Below, one piece after another: positions 21,689-32,592 of a stretch of 64,000 bases of DNA. The DNA comes from Psococerastis gibbosa (lineage: Eukaryota > Arthropoda > Insecta > Psocodea > Psocidae). The notes under the pieces are model-generated. The model was not told the DNA's origin. It saw only the letters and a program-made list of their open reading frames with translations, and searched no databases. Location: the NCBI GenBank assembly GCA_963971405.1, contig OZ020489.1, positions 27,120,290-27,184,289 on the forward strand. The letters run 5' to 3'. A program made the translations under genes and the position numbers. Within the stretch, counting starts at the first letter, position 1; the number at the start of each line of letters is the position of its first letter.

Positions 21689-24600
21689 CTACTGATTGTT
21701 GTCCTGCGTTTGAAGAGCTTCCGAATAAGGGACGACATCGCCACTGGGCTTTCTAAACCTAAACAGAATGGGGGTGTGCTCTAGTATAGGAGCCTTTTGT
21801 CTCTGCAGAAGTCGGACCCACGAGAGTGCACTGTCTTTACTAGATGTGCCTGTTGCACAAACACCGAATATATTTCCATCGTCTTGCTCGTGGACAGTCT
21901 TGACAGGCGCGGGTTTAACTTCAGGAGCGGTCTTATTGAAAAACGGTATTTCTATGTTCGAGACATCTGCAAACAAATGTAACTTTGTATTTAATGTATC
22001 ATACTCGGTGAACAGAAAGGAGATATCTTTGATATCTTTAGCATATAGTTCTTTGAGGAACCATTGGTGGAGAGGAGACTGCAATCGTTCGGATAACCAA
22101 AGAGAATGGATAACAACAGGTGCACGAAGAAGTGGCTGAAGAGGTCACGAAAGAGAGGAAGACCAAAGACGAGACACTAAAGCAAATTGAGAATGATATC
22201 AGGAAAGTGGCACTGAATGAGGCCCACATGTCACACCAGGGCAACTGGAGTTAGGTGGGGTTTCCACCGACTTCTCATTGCAGAATGCACAGATGTTGAC
22301 GTGGTAGCAGACATTCAAGACTTAGGCGGGGTTTCCATTGCAGAATGCAAATGACATTGACGGAAATTTGAATTTTTCTTTTTATAGAAATCTATTAAAA
22401 TGTTTGTACTTAACATATCCATGACGCCATTTTTTAATTTTAGTTTGTTTGTTTGTGATTTTACTCGATGATCATTGATCAATTTTAACTATGGCATAGA
22501 GTAAAACAAAATATTTTCCGTCAATGTCATTTGCATTATGCAATGAGAGGTCGGTGGAAACCCCGCATTTATTAATGATATCTGCTATCACGTCAACGTA
22601 TGTGCGTTCTGCAATGAGAGGTCGTTGGAAACCCCGCCTTACCACGACAATGATGATGATGATGATGACCTTGGCATGACTCTTAACTAGAAAATGTCAC
22701 AATAAGGTTAGTGTATGGGCAGACGTAACCACTCACAACCTTAACCAAGAACAGCTTACCAGACCAGCGTTTACTGGACAGTAACCTTCGGGGCCAGGAA
22801 GAATAGCGCTGCGGCTATTTAAAAATTATCTGTTAATCTGTAATAGGGTATAACCTACCATCGATATCTCGCTCTGGTGGAGCGACCATAGGTTTGGCGT
22901 CGCTTTTCAACACAAAGTAATTTACGCATAATCTTCGCATCCAAACCCTGCTGCCAGCTTCAACAATTACTGGCTCCCCCACAGGATGACTATTTAACAG
23001 CTCGATCTGTACAGGACTTATGCCACTCACTATCCATGTTTTGTCGATCGAATCTTCCACGTCATCAGCCTGAAATCCGACAGGTTTTTGGTATCTAGGA
23101 AAACACAATTATGAACCAATAGGCAGATTCGCGCGAGCCCTACTTCGATTGATAATGTACCCGATAAAAATATTATGACTAGGGTGTGATCGAAATATTT
23201 ATCCCTTAGTAAGCTAATTGACAGGTTAAAGCGCCATAACTTACAAGTTAAAATTAAGAAATTTCCAATTACCTAGTTATAGGTAGGCTTATGCGACATA
23301 ACTAGTGTAGCTTAGTGGATAAGCAACTGAATGTAATACCCATTTAGAAATAAATATCCGATTTAGATTATGTTGCATGGCAGTAGTTTCATAGAAAATA
23401 TTATTACTGAATAACTAAATAATCACCATAATCTAATAACTACATAATATACATATATCCCATGACAATTCAAACGTCATAGAAACTGACTAGGAGAAAA
23501 ACATCAAATTAAATTTGATACTTTGAATTTGAAGGAATCGGCATGTCTCAGTATCGGCTGCGGGTCCTTGAGTTTGTAAATCAAAACAGAAACTAGTTAT
23601 GGCGTAATAGCTTACATGATAATCATCTATTTCTGTCCTTAAATCTACTGAAGTTATCCTCTCTATGGCTAATCTAGCGAGTTGCATTGCATCATCTGGG
23701 GGCGGGTTCGGTACCAACCAAGGACTTTTATTTTTGAATTTAGGCATCCAGTACATCATACGCCAGTATTTTCGCAGGGGGAATGCTTTATTCCCAAATA
23801 TATTAATTAACATTGCTTCCATATCAGCGTCTGGAATGACACCTGCAACGAAAAAAAAAGTATAGGCAAAAAATGAAATAAATAGCCTGGACGGGATAGT
23901 CTGGGTTAACAACAAACTGAAAATTCAGAAATTACAGAACTATGACGGCAACAGGAATAATAAGTAAGTAAATAATATATTACAAAATTTACAAGCACAG
24001 TTTACATTGGCTGTGTACTATTGAACTCCATGGGTTGAACTATCGAGCATCTACATACTAACACATCGATATTTAGTAAGTTAGTTAAAGATCAGAGTGC
24101 GTCACTCATTGTGGAAAAAATACTTTGTAAAGTTTTACGTTACAATATAAAAAACACACACCACAACCGGCTTCGGCTAACGCCATCGTCAAGTGCATAG
24201 CATAGCTGCTAATATCTTATTTACCATTGTCTTCCATTTTTTCAAGCAAATCTATAATACATTGCTGTTGTTTGGGATAATGCATAAACTCGACTTGAAA
24301 GAGATTAGTAGCCACCATTTTTCCCTTGGGCATTACATCAATAAGGTTTTTGTATACTTGCAAATCTCTTTCAACGCCAAATTCTTCCATGTTCCTCATA
24401 GCAGCATAAATGAATTCTACGTGGCCTCTTCTATGAGGATGCCTGCTTTCATATAGTCTTATCTGGAACGTGACATAATAGGTAATTTGGTAACTTTGGT
24501 AACAGTAGGATAGAGCTACAACCATGAAGGATCCGAGGTAAGACAACCAGGTAGTAATATGTAGTTTTATTTCCTTTCTTAATAAAGCTTCTTAGGAAAA

Positions 24601-27600
24601 AATAACAATTTTAAGGGGTATAAAATAATAACTATACAAATGCATTGAAAGAGGTTTTCAAACATTGTCAAGTTGCCTATTATTAAATAATCCCTTCAAT
24701 AAAGTACTGGTACGAGTGAGTACATGCTTTTCTATTTATCAATTGGGTACCGAGATAGATAATATGAGTAATTTCATGGTAAATAATTGTCCTAGAGCTA
24801 AATTTAAAAAATAGAGTTAAAAATGCCTCGACTTTCACAATCCCAAAGCACTCAATTGATTGATGAGACGATTCCATAGGACAGACCAACGGGCAGACCA
24901 ATATACTACAAGACAGTAACAATGGCAGGGAGCGTTATGCCCACAGAATACTATAATATATATGGTTATGCCTATTTTCTTCTAATTACATCAGTAACTT
25001 ATAATCAATTCAAAATCGTTTTTAATTTCAAATAAGAAAAGAAACAAATTGTTTATAAATCAGTTATATTCATGTCATTTTCAAGCTAGCTAGGACGTCG
25101 TCATCAATTTCTGTCGTCTAAAAAAAATAATAATAAATAAATAAAGAGCACAATCACCGTATTGTCGGGTTCGTTAAAAATTTCCTAACCGAGTAGGGAA
25201 CTTGCTCCAACAGTAGCCGACGGACGGCCCCGGAAAAAACCTTTACCTCATCCAATGTCCTAATCTCCGGGGGTACCTAGCTTGTCAAACAACCGGATCC
25301 CCATTTCCCTAGGAGACCTAAGGGTAGCCGTCAGACGACTGCACTCCCGTAGGAAGCAGTCCCTATTTTTGGTCCCATAAGTATGGGTATTACCTGATCT
25401 GGGGGGCGGGCTTTTCCGCAAGTGGACTAATGTCTCCAAGATATATAGAGCGGGTAGAGTTAGGATATCAAATTCCCTAAATAAGGGCCGGTAAGATACT
25501 CTTTGGTCTTTGATACCCGCAATGGTTCTAATAGCCCTCTTTTGTAAGCGAAAAACCCGGAGGGAGTCAGTAGAGTTACCCCAACAGATAATGCCATATC
25601 GGATGTGACTTACAAAAAGACCAAAGTACAGTAGCGAACGATTGTCCATAAAAAATGAAATATTTCTAAGTAGGAAGTTTGTGGATCCAAGCTTATGGCA
25701 TAATGAGTTAATTTGGTTTTTCCAATTCAGGTGCTTGCCCAGCTCAACCCCTAAAAAACCAACCGAATCGCTCTCAGTCAGGGGAACATCATCCACCTTT
25801 AATAATGGGCTCCTTTCAGCAGGCTTTCTACCAGCAAACAATGTAAAGGAGGTCTTTCCTAGGTTGAGAACAAATTTGTAAGAAAGAAGCCAGTTCCTTG
25901 CGACAAGGAGTACTTCCTTTCCAAGGTCCTCAGCTCCTAGAACATCAAGCACTTTCAGAAGTATGTAGTTGTCATCAGCGAATAGACCAACAATGGGTTT
26001 ACCTATAGAAAATTCCAAATTTCTCGGGTAGTCATTTATATAGGTGATGAATAGGGTGGGTCCCAAGACATTTCCCTGGGGAATGCCCGTCTTTATGTTT
26101 CTCCAGTTAGATCGAACACCAATATCTACAGCCTGCTTCGGATCCACGAGGTACGATCTGACCCATTCTAAGGGCAAGCCTCGAATGCCGTAATGCTCGA
26201 GCTTAGCTAACAGGACATCATGATTGAGGGTATCAAAGGCCTTGCTTAAGTCACAAAATATGCATAGGTTTATGTTTTTTCCCTCATGCCCATCTCTCAG
26301 AAGTTGGTACAAATTGGAGATAGCATCAGAGGTGGATTTCCCTCTCCGAAAACCAAACTGAGTTGGAGCCAGAATAATGTGCTCTTCTAAGAAGGAAACC
26401 AGCCGGGACTTAACAGCCTTCTATATTATTTTAGATAAAGTTGGCAGAAGGCATATCGGTCTATAGCTGGAGGGATCAGCCATATCCCCTTTCTTAAAGA
26501 GAGGCTTTACTAAGGCTTCCTTCAGGCAAGCTGGAAATACTCCAGTCTGAAACGAAATATTAATTAATTTAACCAATACTTCAATGATGTGGCCCGGTAA
26601 TGATTTCATAATTTTAGACGGGATACCATCTATTTCAGCGGGCAAGGTTGGTTTAAGAGCAGATAGTATCCTCTCAACTTCCTCTTTTCTGACAGGTTTC
26701 AACAGGAAAGTATCAGTTACCCGAGGAACATTCTGCCGGAGTGCAAGGGCATCATCAGAGGTGGTTGGGAAGGCCGCGGCCAGTTGGTCAATAACATCGA
26801 CAAAGTAGCTGTTTATGGTGTCGGCAATACTACTCCTGTCGCGTGTGATGCACAGAACATAATATATGGTGTGATGGTATCATTATGTCTAATTTCAGTA
26901 ATCTGTTGGGCACTTTTACGTTTACCCCTGGCCTCGTTAATAATGGACCAGCAGGTTTTTGATTTATCTGGGGCAGCCACAATTTTCTTGCACGTACTGT
27001 ATGTTCCTTCCTCAGACGATTACATTCGAGTGGAGTGGAGTACCAATAAATTATCCATAATTTTTTTGATCAAAACATAAACATTATATTATGGTGTTCT
27101 GTGAAGCAACCTGTTCGGCTTGGTAGCTCTATTTTATTTAACACGTGAAGTTAGAAAGCATCGATAGAAAAGTTCCGCAGAAAAATTATTTTTTAGTGAT
27201 TAAAATTTAAAATTGAGCTCTTTTTGCCCCCAGTACCAAAAAATCAAGGGACGAGTGACCTATTGGGTTTTATTTAGTTTAATAGCGACTACAATATATA
27301 CATTATGTGAGAATTTAAAGAAAATCGTTGGAGCCAATATTGAGGAAAAAACAGTTGTCATTTTTTTTTTAGTTTTTGAAGGGAAACCCACAAAAAAAAA
27401 TTGAGTCAGTCTAAAATAAAAGAAATTGTCATCAAAATCCACCGAGTTGTTTGCCTACAAATCGGGATCCAATCGCGAATTATGAGTCTCAGGAGCTGCA
27501 AAGACTGTCTCAATCTTTGTGGCATGTAAATCCTGAGAAATGCTCATCTGACTCCCAACAGCTCTGATTGGCAAGTCCAACCTCCACGTCCTCACCATGG

Positions 27601-30600
27601 ATCCCGGGCACCTAGAGTGGCAAACGGAAGGGGGCAAAAGGCGAGTCTTTGGCGCCTTTAAATAACCGAAGCAAGAGGCTAAGGGAGCTCACCCCAACAG
27701 AAAAGCGGTTGATGCTGATCAGGAATGGTGAAGAGGCTGGGTTTCCTAGCCCAAGCTCTGTACCTTCTGTGGGAGACCAGGCAGAAGATGAACATCATGC
27801 GACTGGAACCATCAGTCCTCTGCAGGAATGTACATTCGCTGAGAAACTCAAGGCTAACACTGACTACAGGGTTGCCATCTTTACAGAACCTCTTAAAAGG
27901 TTCTCGGACGACGACCGACTTATTATCCTCGATGCCATAGGCAACGAGATCTATGGGCTACCTGACGGTATGGCAATGCCCTCCTTTCTCTCAACCCATA
28001 CTCGGGAAAACTACATTCTAGTCACTGCAGAAAACGAAGAGAGCAAAGACTGGCTTTGTAAAATTGTCCCTGGTATGCTCATATTTGAAGACAGCAAGAG
28101 TTGCTGCATACCGCTAAGGATATCCCGCGTCTGAAAAAGGGACTGCTGTGGCTCCCAGGCAAACAAAAACTGAACGATAGTGATATCCTCGGGAGGATAC
28201 AGAAACAGAATGCTGGTCTCAATGTCTCGGAATGGAGAATTTTTTCGAGGCATGAAGAAAACCACGGTACCGGCCTATTTGTGGGCATTGACCATTTGTC
28301 AACAAAAACTCTGTTATCTGGAGACAATAGACTTCAATGGTCCACAAGCAGGGCTCAGTTCACTCCGGTGGAAATACTGGCTAAGCGGAGACGAGCAAAG
28401 AAAATCGGCCAGAAGAACAAGGTTGCTGAAGAGGCTCAATCTACCCAGAGCCAAGCGATGAATGGCTGTTCGGATCGGGAAGAAACGACAGGAAACAATA
28501 AAAGAAAATCAGAAGACTCTCCATTAAGAGTAAGTCTATCAGATAAAGAAGGGTCAGGAGGGAGTGATCCACTCACCCCTACAAGAAATCCTCCAAGGTC
28601 GCCAATACCGGCCAAGTTGAGGTCAGAACCCCACAAGAAAAAGAGGATAGGGGAATCACACACAAAAAATGATGGCAATGGTACTGCTAAAATAGGTAAG
28701 AGCATAACTAGGGGGCGATCGAGTTCCGACCCAATGTTACCAGCATTAGGAACTTCGTTAAGCCTACGGCTCGAGATGCAGTGCCACACAAGGCTACGAC
28801 AGGAAGTGATGAAACAAAGCCGGAGGAACATGTTTCCCAAACGGAAGCGATCAGTAGAGAAGGCGAGTCGTACTCGCAACAATAAGTACCTATTTGAATG
28901 ACCCACGTGCTGCAAGCAAATGTTCAACATAGTAAAAGTGCCACATCCGTGCTATTAAAACGTATACAAGAGCTTAAAATTGACATTGCGCTGATTCAAG
29001 AACCATGGATAGGCTCAAAAGGCCAACTTCAAGGACTTGGACCTTTCAGGGGAGCTATATTTAGCTGTCCGTCTGATCAAAAGTCGAGAACTGCGATACT
29101 AAGCCGCATAGAGTCTGCAGTCCCTCTTCCACAGTTTGTTACGAGGGATTTAGTGGTAGTCACTATACCGTTGCCCGATGGGAAAAAGGGGATCATAGCC
29201 TCCGCGTACTTCCCTGACATTGCAAAAGAAGAGCCCCCCCCCTCAGTTGGTGGAAGCATTAGTTAGTCAGTGCACACAGAAAGGACTACCCTTAGCGATA
29301 AGCTGCGACGCTAATGCTCATAATGTTTTATGGAACAGTTCAAACAATAATGCCAGGGGAATAGCATTACTGGACTTCTTTATCGCGCATGATCTTCATG
29401 TGTGTAATCGTGGTAGCCGTCCGACATTCTCCAATGCTGTTAGAGATGAGGTGCTGGATTTAACTTTCTGTAGCGTAGGGATGGTCTCCTTGATACGAGA
29501 TTGGAAAGTCTCCCTGGAGGAATCCTTAGCTGACCACAGTCACATCCTGTACACGATAAACAAGGGACCACGGTCTCAGGCTAAGTTTAGAAACCCCCGC
29601 AAGACAAATTGGCTGAAGTATATGGAGGAGTTGAAGCCACGGGCGCTGAGAACATTCCGAGTGGAGAACCTCGTGATATAAAAAAACTAGATGATAAGGT
29701 GTCAATGATTAACTCGGCAATAATCTTGTCTTTTGAAGCAAGCTGCCCCTTGAGAAAAGTCAAGGATGACTCAACTCCGCTCTGGTGGAATAGGAAGATA
29801 GAAATATTACGTCAGCGTACGCGTAAACTCTATAACAGAATGAAGAGATCGAAAAACACAGTCGACGTGGAGGCATACAGAACTGTGAGGAACAGCTATA
29901 AAAGTGAAATAGTGATAGCAAAAAATGAGTCGTTTAAGAAATTTTGTACCGACATTGACAATCTACCTGAGGCCACTAGGCTCCATAAATGCCTCAAAAG
30001 AACCCCGAATATAGGACTGTGTCCACTCGAGAAAGCTGATGGAAGCTTCACAGAAAGCAACATAGAAGCTCTAGAACTCTTGTTGTCTGCTCACTTCCCT
30101 GGCTCAATAATATCTTCTAATCCGGTGCCAAGACACAGGTCTCCCAGTGGATGACAACCTGGATGCTCTAATAGATGAAATTGTAACCCTGCCACGCTTA
30201 AGGAGTGCAGTTACCAAGTTTTTGCCATTTAAGTCCGCAGGACCCGATGGCATTATCTCTGCGATGCTGCAAAATGGTATTGAAATACTGGCAGAACACC
30301 TTATGGAGGTATTCAAAGCATCCCTACGACTGGGACATATTCCGCACCTGTGGCATGATGTTAGGGTCGTGTTTATACCCAAACCAAGGAGGGCAGACTA
30401 CTCTCAAGCTAAGGCTTTTAGACCAATTAGTCTCAGTTCATTTCCATTAAAAACAATGGAGAGACTAATTGAGTGGCATAGAAGAAGTCACTTGATGAGA
30501 ACGAAGCCGTTGCATCCAGCTCAGCACGCATACCAAGCAGGGAAGTCAACTGAAACGGCAGTTCACAACCTTGTTGGGAAAATTGAAAAATCTCTTAGGG

Positions 30601-32548
30601 CTAAAGAGATTATATTAGTTGCCTTTCTCGACATTGAGGGCGCCTACGATAGTGTATCATTTGAAGCTATTGTAGAAGCACTGAGGCAGAGAGAAGTCCC
30701 TAGCTGCATAATCAATTGGACTGAGCATATGCTTCGAAGTAGACGTGTGAGCTCTCGACGAGGTGATTCGCCTATGAAAGTAACGGTGGCCAAGGGGTGC
30801 CCTCAAGGTGGAGTAAGTTCTCCTCTCATATGGAGTATGGTCGTAGATAATCTCTTAATAGAACTGTCGAATATGTGTGTAGACGCTCAAGCATATTCTG
30901 ATGACATAGCCGTTATCATCCCGAGCAAATCGGCATGTACTGCAATAGAAGCGACGCAATTGGCACTAGAGGTCACTGTCAAATGGTGCATCAGTAAGGG
31001 ACTGGGAATTAATCCAAATAAAACTGAGTTAGTGTTATTTACCAAGAGAAGGAAACTTGGGAGATTTCCAGAGGTAAAGCTTATGGGGCAGACTGTTCTA
31101 CTGTCAAATAAAGTTAAATATCTTGGGGTTGTCCTGGACATTTCGTTAAGCTGGAAACCTCATATAGAGGCATGTATTAAAAAATCACCCGGTGCCTTCT
31201 ATGTAATAAGACGAACCTTTAGCAGCACATGGGGTATGAAAACCAATTTAGTAAGGTGGCTGTACACAGTAATTGTGCGTCTGATTCTTATATTCTACTG
31301 TATTGCGTGGTGGCGTCGAAGTCAACTAAAATGTGTTCAAGATGAACTGAGGAAATTCCAGAGAATCGTTTGCACAGGGGCAACCGCAGCGTTCCGTGCG
31401 GCTCCCACTGCTGCCCTAGAAGTATTATTGCACCTCCCACCTCTGCACCTTGTCATCCAACAGCAGGCTATGGCCGCTTACGTCCGACTCAAAGCCATAA
31501 ATGCTTGGATCGGTGAACCAGCCTTCGATTTGGGGGAAATGGTGCTAATGCCACAAGACCGAATTGCCGTTCAAACGAAACCTGATGATGGGCTGACCTG
31601 CAGAATACCCACGAGAGACGAATGGCAGACTGAAGTCCCCATAACCTATTCGAACGGGAACACCATTATTTATACCGATGGTTCATTGATGGAGAGCATG
31701 ACGGGTGCTGGCGTCTTCTGCGAAGATCCCAGGATTGAAATATCAATACCTATGGGTTCATATGTTTCGGTTTTTCAGGCAGAAATGTATGCCATACTAT
31801 GTGCATTACATGAGTGTTTAAGCTTACCTACAGCTCATATATCCATCTGCTCGGACTCCAGGGCTGTGATTGCGGCGCTAGCAAGCTGTTCTGCACGGTC
31901 TGGCTTGGTTGCAGAATGTAAGGAGATTGGGAGGAGAGTCAAGCAACACCACTATTCTCTGGAATTGGTATGGGTCCCAGGTCACAATGAGATATACGGC
32001 AACGAACGGGTGGATCTACTAGCAAGAAAAGGGTCAGGCAGTGTACCCTCTGCACCTGAACCAGTTTTACCTATAGGCCCTTCATACCCCCGGGCGCATT
32101 TAAAAAGCCTTCTTCTCGCGGCCTTTAGGAAGGAATGGGAGACGACTGGAGATTTGGTACACTCCAAAGCTGTCATTCCGGATCCAAGCGATAGGTATGG
32201 CCTCCACTTGCTTAGGTATGGGCGGAGGACCATCCGTACTTTAACGGCACTCCTGACAGGGCACGGGCCATTTCGTGTCCACCTGGAGAGAATGGGACTG
32301 GCTACAGGAAGGGAATGTCGTCGCTGTGGACTTTAGGAGGAAACGGCAGAACACCTTCTCTGCAAGTGTGCTGCTCCCTGGAGGAAAAGACTCAGAGTGC
32401 CAGGGGGCTGCCTTCATAGATCTCCTGCAAGTCAGGGCCATCTCCATGGAGAAATTGGCGGTGTTCGTCAATAAAAGTAAACTCACGGACTTGTGAAGTG
32501 CCTTATGACTGCTCAAAAGGCTTCAGCCTACGTCAGCCTACTTTAAAC

Positions 32549-32592
<44 letters not shown>

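Larger units (their letters stand above)
27465..32591 (+). mobile_element. LINE-1, near-complete non-LTR retrotransposon of the I/R1/LOA type
   Basis: A 5127-bp insertion bounded by the 14-bp duplication in Rep A. Order: short 5' leader, ORF1 (gag-like), ORF2 with endonuclease, reverse transcriptase, RNase H and a CCHC-like Cys/His tail, then a 3' tail of TAA repeats (about 32550-32591). RNase H after reverse transcriptase and a short-repeat tail are features of I-superfamily LINEs. It lies antisense in ECSIT intron 1. The frames carry at least four frameshifts and one stop, so this copy is dead. Confidence 0.9.

Noticed and set aside
21967-22084. Longer version of the last ECSIT exon, open to 22084
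   Set aside because: The phase from the previous exon only fits the acceptor TTTGTTTGCAG at 21967; the extra codons do not resemble ECSIT.
23070-23108. Upstream acceptor (CCTAG) for ECSIT exon 4
   Set aside because: It would put the exon in a frame with an early stop after the phase-0 donor at 23616. The acceptor at GGATTTCAG keeps the frame.
32550-32591. TAA repeat as an independent microsatellite
   Set aside because: It stands exactly between the end of LINE-1 and the right target duplication, so it is the element's 3' tail.
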